A DNA stretch of 22,375 bases from a bacterium (GTDB taxonomy: Bacteria; Babelota; Babeliae; Babelales; Vermiphilaceae), in contig JAKAUA010000040.1 of the NCBI GenBank assembly GCA_021827875.1, positions 1-22,375 on the forward strand, in the 5' to 3' direction. Numbering within the stretch: position 1 is the stretch's first letter; each line of letters opens with the position of its first letter. Below, piece after piece: positions 6,574-15,176 of this stretch. The notes under the pieces are model-generated. The model saw only the letters and a list, made by a program, of their open reading frames with translations. It was not told the DNA's origin and did no database searches. The translations under genes were made by a program, and so were the position numbers.

Positions 6574-7824
6574 ATGAAAATAACCAGAGTATCGGGCCGT
6601 GAAATATATGATTCGCGCGGATTTCCTGCCATTGAGTGCGAGGTTGAATTAGAAGAAGGATTTGTAGTAGCAGCCTCAGCGCCAAACTCAATTGTACATG
6701 CTGATTATCAAGCACGCGCTTTGTACGACCATGATGCGCGCATATTTGGTAAAGGCGTATCAAAAGCTATAGAAAATTTAGATACAATATTAGCTCCACA
6801 GCTTATTGGCAAAGAGCCTTCCGTTGTAGAACTTGATTTGCTTATGCTCGAGCTCGATGATACGCCGGACAAATCAAAAATTGGCGCCAATGCTATTTTT
6901 GCCGCAAGTAGCGCTATTCTGAGAGCGCAAGCAGTTATAGAAGAACTTGAGCCTTTTGAATTAGTTGCCCATCTTTGTGATCAATCACAAGTCTCTATAC
7001 CCTTCCCTTTATTTACATTAATTGATGGTGGTATTTGCGCTGATACGTACTTACCAATTCAAGAAGTTATGATTGTGCCAAAAGGAGCAGGATCATTTCG
7101 TGAATCGATGGAACTGGGAGCGACTATATATCACACGCTCCGCTCACTATTAGCAAAAAAAGATTTTCGTATCGCAGTGGGCGACCATGGCGGCATGGCC
7201 CCTGATATTAGTGATGTTGGTCAATTATTAGATTTGGTTATGGAAGCCATTGAACTTAATGGTGCGCAAGAAACTATTGCGCTGAGTCTCAACGTTGCAG
7301 CCTCTCAACTCTATGATACCAAAACGCAAATATATTCGTGGCAAGACAAACGATATAACATTGATGGCCTAATAGCGTGGTATGAAAAAATAGTCCAATC
7401 TTACCCTATTTATTCTTTGCAAGATGGCATGAGCAATAGAGACGCAGAGGGATGGAAGTTATTGATGCAAACTTTGGGAGCGTCTGTGCATCTTGTTGGC
7501 GGCGCTCTTTTTGCATCTTCGCCTGAGCGTATTGCACAAGGTATAGAAGAGCAATATGCAAATGCAGTCGCATTGCAACCACATCATGTAGGCACTATAA
7601 CTGAGGCCTTGCAAGCAATCACATTATGCAAAGATAATGACTTGCTTACTATTCTTGAGGCTGCGAGTGGAGAAACAAATGATAGCATAATCGTGGATAT
7701 TGCTATTGGGGCCAGCGCCGGACATATTAAGTCAGGCGCACCATGCCGTGGTGAACGTTTAGCAAAATATAATCAGCTCTTGCGTATAGAAGATAGCTTA
7801 ATGTTTTCTATCTTAACTCCGTAA
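6574..7824 (+). CDS. Enolase-family protein with lost catalytic residues (predicted pseudoenzyme)
   Basis: A 416-residue homologue of enolase, which converts 2-phosphoglycerate to phosphoenolpyruvate in glycolysis. Family signatures run from end to end: GREIYDSRG, GANAIFAASSA, PIQEVMIVPKGA, QYPI-like SYPIYSLQDG, SGET, AGHIKSGAPCRGERLAKYNQ. Against E. coli and yeast enolase, however, the active site is dismantled. The catalytic Glu of GDEGG is His205; the Mg ligands are Asn240 (for Asp), Gln283 (for Glu) and Gly310/Ala311 (for the Asp pair); the catalytic Lys is Gln335; the His-Arg before SGET is Ala363-Ala364; the substrate His is Cys155; and the SGASTG loop reads NSIVHA. Glu164 and Lys386 remain. 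The frame is intact, with a good Shine-Dalgarno, so the protein is probably made but cannot be an ordinary enolase. Its role is unknown. It converges on the next gene with a 12-bp overlap. Confidence 0.92.
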   Translation: MKITRVSGREIYDSRGFPAIECEVELEEGFVVAASAPNSIVHADYQARALYDHDARIFGKGVSKAIENLDTILAPQLIGKEPSVVELDLLMLELDDTPDKSKIGANAIFAASSAILRAQAVIEELEPFELVAHLCDQSQVSIPFPLFTLIDGGICADTYLPIQEVMIVPKGAGSFRESMELGATIYHTLRSLLAKKDFRIAVGDHGGMAPDISDVGQLLDLVMEAIELNGAQETIALSLNVAASQLYDTKTQIYSWQDKRYNIDGLIAWYEKIVQSYPIYSLQDGMSNRDAEGWKLLMQTLGASVHLVGGALFASSPERIAQGIEEQYANAVALQPHHVGTITEALQAITLCKDNDLLTILEAASGETNDSIIVDIAIGASAGHIKSGAPCRGERLAKYNQLLRIEDSLMFSILTP

Positions 7825-10398
7825 GAACGGATTATCTATATCCTTGTATAGTTCTTTTATTTGAGCGGTCAATGATTCATCGACCGCTTTTTTATTGTCC
7901 GTATTGTTGGCGAGTAATGTAGAGATATTCATTTTGTTATTTTGCTCGGGAGCGAACGCCATTTTTGGTGTTTCTACCTCTTGAGCGGGCATTACATTGG
8001 CTCTAGAGACGGCCGCTTCTTGGCCGCCAATAACGCGGTATTCATCATGCTCAGGCGCTCCTTTCTTTTTGCCATCAACTATTTGAGGTTCAAACTTTTC
8101 TTTACGGCGCAGAATATCTTGGCTCACAAAATCATTAATATCTTGGATAGGATCATCCTGATTATTGGTAAAGAACCAGCGCGTAATAGGGTCTTTTATG
8201 CCAGCAAAGAGGCCGTCAGATTCAGCGTATTCTTTTGCTAAGTTAATATAATTGTTTGTATACTCGCCAATGCCACTGCGCAAACGAGGCTGTATAATAG
8301 TAGGACAGATAAATACCGTGAGCGATGTTTCGGCTTCTTCTTTGGCACGATTTTTAAAGAACCAACCAATGATTGGCATGTCGCCCAAGAGCGGTGTTTT
8401 TGTTGCGGAGTCAATATCATCATGACGAGAGAGTCCGCCTAATACCAAAATATCGCCGCTTGCCACATTGGCATTAGTGTCCAGCCTTCTTGTGTTACGC
8501 GTTTGTTGGGATTGAGTTTGTGAAGTAGCTGACTGCTGAAAGTTGTCTATAGAGATATTGAGTTGCAGATTTACCATGTTACCCGCACCAATACGTGGTT
8601 TAACCTTTACAACAACAGGTGCCGTTATCCATTTATTTACAACTTGAGTCGCACCGGAACCGGCGGTATTAGCAGCTTTATCATTCAAGAATCGGTCCTG
8701 TGAAGTTTTTATCTCTGTTTCTGTATTATTGGTTGCTATTACGTGAGGATTGGTAATAATATTTCCCCACGTGAGTAGATCCAATGCTTCCAGAACAGCC
8801 CACACTGATCCATTCTTGTCGCTGATTGCTAATGCGGTGGTCCCTGCTGCCATGACTGATTGGCCTACCAAGCTTACTCCAGAAACGCCTGTCGTAGTAG
8901 CGTTCGGTGGATATAGTACATTGCCGAGCAAATCCGCTTGAATAGTTGTGGGGGTAACAACAGGTGTAACGCCACTTTGTGTCCCATTAGTAATAACAGT
9001 GTTCAATTGCGCCGATTGCGCGTTCATTGTCCCGGGAAGCGTGAAGCAGGCGGGATTACGTAACATGCTCCCCAGTTGGTGAGTTTGTGATGAGGTAAGT
9101 TCTACAATGAGTACCTCGATAACTACTTGAGCCTGTGGGGTATCTAATTGTTCTATTAATGGCCTTATACGCAGCCAGTCATCATTACTGCAGGCGATTA
9201 TTAGTTTATTGCCACCCCAATATTTATTTTCTTCAGCAGATTGCTCTGCGGGGGCGTCAGATCGTACAATTACTTCGTCAAAAAAGCGCTCCGGGCCCTC
9301 TGATGCAGCTGCAGCTGAAGTTGATTGCCCCGTACTTTTTTGTGATTCCCCTTTAACAATCCTTTGTAAAACTACCGCAAAATCACGGGCATTCAGGTAT
9401 TGCAGTTGATAGACATGCAACATAGAATGACCTTCATCCAGCGGTGCATCAAGGTACTTATAAATAAAGTCTTTTACTCGCTCTATCGCTTGCACTTTGC
9501 CCAGAACAATTAAGGCGTTGTTGCGCGTATCGGCCATTATTTTTAATTTTTGTGAGAAATAACCGGTGTCTGAAGGAACATTGGTAGCATAGCCCGGCAG
9601 TGGGGGTGTTATCTCTTTATTAAAGAGGTCAGCAACAAATTTGGCATTTAAATAGCGTAATTTGATGAACTCCATTTTCTCTTGAATTTCAAGCTGATCA
9701 AGGTATTGCACAACTTTTGCTGCTGATTTTATGCTGCTTGATTTTTCAGTAAATATAATGCTGTTGGTGACTGAATCAAGATAAAAATTAGGAGTATCTT
9801 TAAGCGCAGGCATTAAATTATTTAAAATAAGATAAATCTCATTTCTGTCTTTGTCTTTGTTTGCATTAGCATCAAGTTTTAAATTTGAGAGATATAAAAT
9901 GTAGCAAATGCGTTGATCAGTATCAGGCAATTTATCCGGGGACATACCCATATACAATGGTAAAGGTTCGCGGTTAACATCTTTGGTATTTTTTATAACT
10001 TCATAAATATCGCCGGTTTGTACAAGGCTATATCCGGCAAAATCGAGCAAAGTAATTAAAAAATTCCATGCATCGTTGATGGTTAATTTTTCTTCAAGAT
10101 GAACAGTAACTTTACCTTTGATAATTTGGTCTTGTTTAACGGGTAACACGATGTTGGCCTGTTTTTTTGCGGCAATATCATTTATTACGTCTATTAACTC
10201 TTCGTTGGTATAATCAATAGTAATATTTTTTTTCGGTGCTGTTTTTTTTGCACGTCTTTTGTTTTGTGCCGCGTCATCTTTGGCTATTTTTTGAAATAAT
10301 AAATTGTGCTGTTCGCCAACAGTTGCATTGTTCGCGCCATGCACAGAATGAGCGAGCGTGAGGATCAACAATAGTAGTGTGTAATTTCGTAATATCAT
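7813..10398 (-). CDS. Secretin, GspD/PilQ family (second secretin of the operon)
   Basis: An 861-residue subunit of the outer-membrane ring used by type II secretion or type IV pili. A Sec signal (MILRNYTLLLLILTLAHSVHG) precedes a basic linker, an N0-like domain (about 58-140), N1 to N3 repeats (about 160-490, including FIKLRYLNAKFVADLF and HVYQLQYLNARDFAVVLQRI) and the secretin domain, opened by AQVVIEVLIVELTSS and closed by KTPLLGDMPIIGWFFKNR. A further ~145 residues follow, with the tail motif DPITRWFF and a final KDIDNPFLRS. It is the last gene of the operon, 38 bases after the PilO-like gene. Its place after PilMN- and PilO-like genes mirrors pilQ, so a pilus secretin is as likely as a second GspD. 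Its last codons overlap the convergent enolase-like gene. Confidence 0.9.
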   Translation of the reverse strand: MILRNYTLLLLILTLAHSVHGANNATVGEQHNLLFQKIAKDDAAQNKRRAKKTAPKKNITIDYTNEELIDVINDIAAKKQANIVLPVKQDQIIKGKVTVHLEEKLTINDAWNFLITLLDFAGYSLVQTGDIYEVIKNTKDVNREPLPLYMGMSPDKLPDTDQRICYILYLSNLKLDANANKDKDRNEIYLILNNLMPALKDTPNFYLDSVTNSIIFTEKSSSIKSAAKVVQYLDQLEIQEKMEFIKLRYLNAKFVADLFNKEITPPLPGYATNVPSDTGYFSQKLKIMADTRNNALIVLGKVQAIERVKDFIYKYLDAPLDEGHSMLHVYQLQYLNARDFAVVLQRIVKGESQKSTGQSTSAAAASEGPERFFDEVIVRSDAPAEQSAEENKYWGGNKLIIACSNDDWLRIRPLIEQLDTPQAQVVIEVLIVELTSSQTHQLGSMLRNPACFTLPGTMNAQSAQLNTVITNGTQSGVTPVVTPTTIQADLLGNVLYPPNATTTGVSGVSLVGQSVMAAGTTALAISDKNGSVWAVLEALDLLTWGNIITNPHVIATNNTETEIKTSQDRFLNDKAANTAGSGATQVVNKWITAPVVVKVKPRIGAGNMVNLQLNISIDNFQQSATSQTQSQQTRNTRRLDTNANVASGDILVLGGLSRHDDIDSATKTPLLGDMPIIGWFFKNRAKEEAETSLTVFICPTIIQPRLRSGIGEYTNNYINLAKEYAESDGLFAGIKDPITRWFFTNNQDDPIQDINDFVSQDILRRKEKFEPQIVDGKKKGAPEHDEYRVIGGQEAAVSRANVMPAQEVETPKMAFAPEQNNKMNISTLLANNTDNKKAVDESLTAQIKELYKDIDNPFLRS
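7864..7893 (+). terminator. Terminator of the enolase-like gene, inside the facing secretin gene
   Basis: AGCGGTC (7864-7870) pairs with GACCGCT (7882-7888) over an 11-nt loop and runs into TTTTTT. It lies 40 bases past the stop of the enolase-like gene and acts on the plus strand. At the same time it encodes codons near the end of the minus-strand secretin. On the minus strand no T-run follows the stem, so it should be one-directional. Confidence 0.75.
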
Positions 10399-10436
10399 GA
10401 TGTTATGCTTCCTTGTTATTGGCAGCTATTTTTTTA

Positions 10437-10982
10437 TTAAGCTTTTTTACGGAGTGAGGCTATTTCAAGTCGCACCGTAACGGTGGTCGGTTTAGCGCGT
10501 TCTATATCAATCGACTTTATACTTACTCGTTTTTCTTTTTCAATTTCTTGAAACAATTTTGCAACGGTTTGCATATCGGTATCAACAATTTCTATACGCG
10601 ATATAATCTCTGCATAGGTGTTAGTCCCTACGCTGGAGCTAATGTTTTCTTCCACCGGAATATTTGGTTTAAGGCCAAATTGATTAAGCAATTGAGTAAT
10701 ATAGCTCGCAATGGTAAAATTGGGGTTTTTTGCCATAAACTCATTAAGTTCGCGCTCTTCTTTTTCTAAATATTTGTGTTTGGTTAATATTTTTTTAACC
10801 TGTTCGCGCTGAGTATTGATATCACTAATCATCTCTTGGGCAGATCCAATGGACACGTGACTCCACCATATAATTGCACCTGCAAGCACTATGACGATTC
10901 CACCGGCAATCAGTATATAGGTGAAAAATTGCTTTTGGCTTTTTGACTCTATAAATGTGCGTATTGTATCCATAAATTTCAT
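10437..10982 (-). CDS. PilO/GspM-like inner-membrane assembly protein
   Basis: A 181-residue protein with a short cytoplasmic start, one transmembrane helix (about residues 20-40), a charged coiled-coil-like stretch (about 46-85) and a small alpha/beta C-terminal domain (about 90-178). This is the PilO/GspM layout: such proteins pair with PilN/GspL on the periplasmic side of the inner membrane and link the cytoplasmic motor to the secretin. The ATG overlaps the stop of the upstream PilMN/GspL-like gene by 4 bases (ATGA), so the two are probably translationally coupled. Sequence conservation in this family is weak; the call rests on topology, size and gene order. Confidence 0.75.
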   Translation of the reverse strand: MKFMDTIRTFIESKSQKQFFTYILIAGGIVIVLAGAIIWWSHVSIGSAQEMISDINTQREQVKKILTKHKYLEKEERELNEFMAKNPNFTIASYITQLLNQFGLKPNIPVEENISSSVGTNTYAEIISRIEIVDTDMQTVAKLFQEIEKEKRVSIKSIDIERAKPTTVTVRLEIASLRKKA

Positions 10983-12643
10983 GCGTTACCCCGCGGTTTT
11001 TTTAGAGCTATGGTCGCATTAAAGTTAGTTGTTTCAAAGGCTTCGGGCGGAGTAATTTCTCCAAAGAGTGGTGATTGTAATAATAACTGTCGTATCTGCG
11101 GAGCATCTTTAAGATGAGCAACTGAGCCACTAAAGATCATTCTTTCCTGCGTAATAGAGATTTTTTTTGCTTTAATTCCTAATGCAGATGCATCTAATAT
11201 GCTTGATAATTCTAATAGATACGTTACCAGTGCTGTGCGTGACGCAGATGAGAACTCATTCACCAGTTTTTCTTGTTGAGTAACAATAGTATTAGCAATG
11301 TTTACGGCATCATCAAGGGTTTCTATAGGCGTTTCTCCCTCAACCTCTTGTAATTCTTGCGACTTGGGGAATGTATCTTGTAGTTCAGTAATAGTTTGTT
11401 CTACCGAGCTATATGCTTCGCTACGTAATGATCGTATCTGCCAATAACGCATGCCCCACAAGCCTACAATAAGCAATAAACTGAGTAGAAAGGCGGTGAG
11501 GAGCTGATAATTAATGAGCGATGATTTTTTGGTATTGTATTCTGCGGGCATAAGGTTAAAGGCGTTTTCTTGCCATCCGCTTAAAGAGGTTCCTAAACTC
11601 ACTAGCGCAGGAGGAGTGATAGAACCTTGTGTTGGTTGCATAACAAGCTGATGATCATATAAGAAATCATTAGGTTTGCATGGCTCGCAAGGGATACCCA
11701 ATGTGCGCGATATCGACTCAGATAATCCTTTTATCTCCGATCCGCCAATAAGAATAATTTTATAATTCTGTTCTTGGGAGGTTGTGCCTGCCTGTTGTAC
11801 AAAAGAATTAATAGTAAAACCAATATCTTTAATAAATTGATTTACCGCATGTTGTATTGCTTGGTCAAAATGCAGATCGCTGCTCCCTTGCAATCCAAAA
11901 CGGACGAACATGCCATGCACCTCAGATAAAGAGATATTCAACTGTTTTGATATGGCTTTTAATTGCTCTACGATGCCATGGGGCAATGTGCGTAACAATT
12001 TAATTTGCCCGTCAAATATAGACGCCATTCGTGTCTCATAATTGCCGATATCAAGGAGCACTATGTTTTGATGAGAAGATGCTTGTTTTTGTGCAGAAAA
12101 ATTTTTATATAACAGGTAAAGCGCCACCATATCTACGGTAAGTAGTTGAGGCACAATATTTACTTGCTTTAATAATGCTAAATGCTCATCAATGTTTTGT
12201 TTTTGCACTGCAACAACAAAAACCTCCGCGCTTTGATCTGTTTGATCTGTTTTTGTAATAATAAAATCTATGACTGCATTGGCGACAGGAAATGGCAATG
12301 ACGGCTCGATCTCGTAGGCTATGATCATTTTTATTTTTTCATAGCTGGTAAATGGCAATTTAATCGTTTTTGCTATTACCAACCCACTTGAAATAGAACT
12401 AAAAAATACCGCGCCCTTGCCCGCTTGTTCGACTATTTTTGCCAATGCTGCAGCCACTTTTTCTTGGTAGGTGCCTGCACTCTCGAGCTGCTGATGCATA
12501 ATAGATTCTATGGCAATGCTTCTGCTCTTAAAATAGGTTTGCGTCGCATAAATATCAGTCTTGGTGATATCAAGTCCTATTATGCGTTGTGGAAATATAT
12601 AGTACGATCCAAAACGCTCAGGGATAAAAATATTTTTTATCAT
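10979..12643 (-). CDS. PilM-PilN fusion / GspL-like assembly protein
   Basis: A 554-residue protein joining two parts that are separate in most type IV pilus systems. Residues 1-355 are a PilM-type actin-like domain, with IIGLDITKTDI at the start, VLLDIGNYETRM near 195 as the phosphate-binding loop, and IILIGGSEIKGL near 296 as the adenosine motif. The PilN-type part begins with AFNLMPAEY (361-369), followed by one transmembrane helix (about 378-399), a coiled-coil-like region and a periplasmic ferredoxin-like domain to the end. GspL of type II systems has the same overall architecture. It would bind the assembly ATPase at the inner membrane. It overlaps both neighbours by 4 bases (ATGA), so the three genes are tightly coupled. 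Confidence 0.82.
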   Translation of the reverse strand: MIKNIFIPERFGSYYIFPQRIIGLDITKTDIYATQTYFKSRSIAIESIMHQQLESAGTYQEKVAAALAKIVEQAGKGAVFFSSISSGLVIAKTIKLPFTSYEKIKMIIAYEIEPSLPFPVANAVIDFIITKTDQTDQSAEVFVVAVQKQNIDEHLALLKQVNIVPQLLTVDMVALYLLYKNFSAQKQASSHQNIVLLDIGNYETRMASIFDGQIKLLRTLPHGIVEQLKAISKQLNISLSEVHGMFVRFGLQGSSDLHFDQAIQHAVNQFIKDIGFTINSFVQQAGTTSQEQNYKIILIGGSEIKGLSESISRTLGIPCEPCKPNDFLYDHQLVMQPTQGSITPPALVSLGTSLSGWQENAFNLMPAEYNTKKSSLINYQLLTAFLLSLLLIVGLWGMRYWQIRSLRSEAYSSVEQTITELQDTFPKSQELQEVEGETPIETLDDAVNIANTIVTQQEKLVNEFSSASRTALVTYLLELSSILDASALGIKAKKISITQERMIFSGSVAHLKDAPQIRQLLLQSPLFGEITPPEAFETTNFNATIALKKPRGNA

Positions 12644-15174
12644 GCAGCAGCTCCTGTATTTTGTTGTTTTGCCGCATTCTTTTTATTGCGTGGCCGCTTT
12701 TTTTTAGAGGTCATATTTTCAGTAGCGCTTGGATGTCTATTAAATACAAAATCATCAAGCAACTGTCCGGAGTCTTGTTGTCTTTCTTCAAAGAACCAGC
12801 GATGAATAGGATCAATTCTCTGACTGCGCGGATAGAGGTTAGACAATGACTCTTCGTATTTATTGATGTGACGCAAGGTAAACGCGCTGCCTCCTTTGTC
12901 ATTATCAGAGCGGACAATTGAGCTATTAACAAGAATTAATAAGCTTGTTTTTGCTTCTTGTTTATTTCTGTTTTTAAAGAGCCAGCCAATAAGAGGAAGA
13001 TCGCCTAAAATAGGCACCTTGCTTACCGTGTCCGTGGTCGTATCTTGCACTAATCCGCCAATCGCAATAACTTCTTTATCAGCCACAACGGTTTTAGTTT
13101 TCACTGCTTGCGTACTCTTTTGCACAAAATTGACGTTATAGGTTCCAAGAAATGTTTCTATTGAAACATCGAGATCAAGCGAAATCATACCATCGGAATT
13201 AATAGTAGGAGTAACCTTAACCGTTAAGTTTGCCGCCTCGTCTTTATAGTCAGAGAAGGGAGAAGAACCGGTCTGAACGATTTGAGATGCGACCACACGT
13301 TCTGTAATACCAACTTCAACTTTTGCGGGGGTACGATTAGTCGCGAGTAAGAATGGGTTAGCAACCGTTTGCGTTGAGTTAATACTTTCAAGCGCTTGAA
13401 TAATCGCATAAGCGCCAAATGCATCGCCCAAAGACAGAATGGTACTGCCGGCACCCGCTGTAGTCACTAGATTAATAAGGTCGCCTAATAGACGTGTTGC
13501 GCCGGAGCCTGTCGAATTAACTATTGCGCCCTCTTGCGCAAAACCTGACCCACCAAATAAGCCTGTTGTTTGCCAGGTTACATTTTGCCCAAATAGACCT
13601 GCTGTGCCACCCGGTTCTTTGGTTCTGAGCTGTGAACCAAGAATTCGCATGTCATTGACGCTTAATGCAAGAATCAATATCTCTATAGCAACCTGTGCTT
13701 GAGGCTCATCAAGTTGTTCTATGATTTTTTTGGCTTTTACGTAATCTTCGTAATCGCCTTTGATAATAATTCTGTTTGTTTCTTTGTCCGGCGTAAAAGT
13801 CATGGGTTTTAAGTATTTGTCTGTGCCGCGCAGACCGCCAATGGTACGCAATCCGGTATCTTTGCCTATTTGTGTTACCTCAGTCATAATTTCGGCAACT
13901 CTGGCTGCTTCGGCATAACGTAGATCATAGACAAAGAGCGGAGAAAATGTTTTATCAAGCTCAACGTCAATATATTGAATAATAAAATCTTCTATTTTTT
14001 TGATCGATTCAATAGGTCCAAGCAAAATGAGTGAGTTGGTCCGCTCTTCTGCAATAACCTTTACATTCTCAGGAAAATAATAGGATGTTGGCTGTTTTTT
14101 TTGCAAAAGTCTATTGGGTTGCGGGGCTCCTTTTTCAGAGCCACCTTTGATAAGGGCTTGATACAGATTGGCAACTTCTTTTGCTCCGGCACGACGCAAT
14201 TTTAATACAGACATGGTTTGCGGCATGCTCACTTTATCGAGTTCTTTGATTACGCGCATGAGGCTTGTAATGTTGTATGCGGAATCTATCATCAAAAAAG
14301 CTTGATGTTCTTTGAGTTCAAGTACCGTTGTTGTTGCGCTTTTCATCTGATCAATGATAGGCTTCAATGCTTCAGTAGTAGTATTTTCGACAAAATAAAC
14401 ATATCTGATTAATTGTTCGCTTGAGGCAAGATCATCGGGAAGTTTATTTATATCTACACCAATAAATGTTGGCAATGGTGCGCGTTTTGCGCTATCAAAA
14501 GCGAGAATGCGATAGGTGTTTGGCTGCGGATCGGGAGCAACGCCAAAGCCTGCCATATTCAGGAAAGTTAAGAATAAATTCCAGGCCTCTTTTTTGGACA
14601 ATGATCTATTTGTTTTAAAAGATATAATATTGCCTTTTATGCTCTTTTCACCTTGAGGCAGGGGCGATAAAATTTCAGGACTGATGAATTGGTAATGAAA
14701 GACATCGGCTATATATTCTACGAGTTGTTGTAGACTGGTATTCTCAAAATTAAAATCAATAGTTTCATCTTCATCAATGGCAGCTTTTTCTTCATTTTTT
14801 TGCTCAGGCATGGTTGGATTAAGTTCGCGGTAATCTAGGCCACCGGCTGGTTTTGCACCCTCACTTTCTTCTTCTGATTCAGCTGGCGCAACAGCATCAA
14901 TATCGCGAAATTCTTTGTCTTCCGGCGTATTTTGACGTTCTTTTGGTACTGCAGGAGTTATTTCTTCTGCAGGCGGTATTTCTTGTACTTGAGGGACTGC
15001 CTGCTTCTGCTCGTTAACAGGTGTGTTAGCATCAATAGATGTTTCTAATTTTGGTTGCTCAACTGACGAGAGCAACATATTTTTTCTTCTGGCGGCAAAA
15101 GAAGGCCATGCTGCGTACACAGGCTGTAGCAAGGCATAAAATAGTATAAGCAGAGATGTAATCTTCTTATTCAT
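12640..15174 (-). CDS. gspD: Type II secretion system secretin GspD (first secretin of the operon)
   Basis: An 844-residue outer-membrane channel subunit. A signal peptide (MNKKITSLLILFYALLQPVYA) is followed by a Pro/Glu-rich disordered linker (about 38-135) and an N0 domain opening IDFNFENTSLQQLVEYIADV (about 139-228). N1-N3 repeats follow (about 255-490, including SVLKLRRAGAKEVANLYQAL and FVYDLRYAEAARVAEIMTEV), then the secretin domain (from QAQVAIEILILALS) with the hallmark KVPILGDLPLIGWLFKNR. The tail carries DPIHRWFF (about 788-795) and a Lys-rich end. The long linker before N0 is unusual. It lies 2 bases after the GspC-like gene and overlaps the next gene by 4, in gspC-gspD order, so I assign it to type II secretion. 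Confidence 0.92.
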   Translation of the reverse strand: MNKKITSLLILFYALLQPVYAAWPSFAARRKNMLLSSVEQPKLETSIDANTPVNEQKQAVPQVQEIPPAEEITPAVPKERQNTPEDKEFRDIDAVAPAESEEESEGAKPAGGLDYRELNPTMPEQKNEEKAAIDEDETIDFNFENTSLQQLVEYIADVFHYQFISPEILSPLPQGEKSIKGNIISFKTNRSLSKKEAWNLFLTFLNMAGFGVAPDPQPNTYRILAFDSAKRAPLPTFIGVDINKLPDDLASSEQLIRYVYFVENTTTEALKPIIDQMKSATTTVLELKEHQAFLMIDSAYNITSLMRVIKELDKVSMPQTMSVLKLRRAGAKEVANLYQALIKGGSEKGAPQPNRLLQKKQPTSYYFPENVKVIAEERTNSLILLGPIESIKKIEDFIIQYIDVELDKTFSPLFVYDLRYAEAARVAEIMTEVTQIGKDTGLRTIGGLRGTDKYLKPMTFTPDKETNRIIIKGDYEDYVKAKKIIEQLDEPQAQVAIEILILALSVNDMRILGSQLRTKEPGGTAGLFGQNVTWQTTGLFGGSGFAQEGAIVNSTGSGATRLLGDLINLVTTAGAGSTILSLGDAFGAYAIIQALESINSTQTVANPFLLATNRTPAKVEVGITERVVASQIVQTGSSPFSDYKDEAANLTVKVTPTINSDGMISLDLDVSIETFLGTYNVNFVQKSTQAVKTKTVVADKEVIAIGGLVQDTTTDTVSKVPILGDLPLIGWLFKNRNKQEAKTSLLILVNSSIVRSDNDKGGSAFTLRHINKYEESLSNLYPRSQRIDPIHRWFFEERQQDSGQLLDDFVFNRHPSATENMTSKKKRPRNKKNAAKQQNTGAAA

Positions 15175-15176
15175 AG

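Noticed and set aside
7790..7814. Hairpin AAGATAG/CTATCTT as terminator of the minus-strand secretion operon
   Set aside because: No T-run follows the stem on the minus strand, and it overlaps the stop codon; the operon's true terminator was not identified.
12425..12805. 126-codon plus-strand frame opposite the PilMN-like and secretin genes
   Set aside because: It lies wholly antisense to two well-supported coupled genes and has a Cys/Phe-rich composition typical of an antisense frame.
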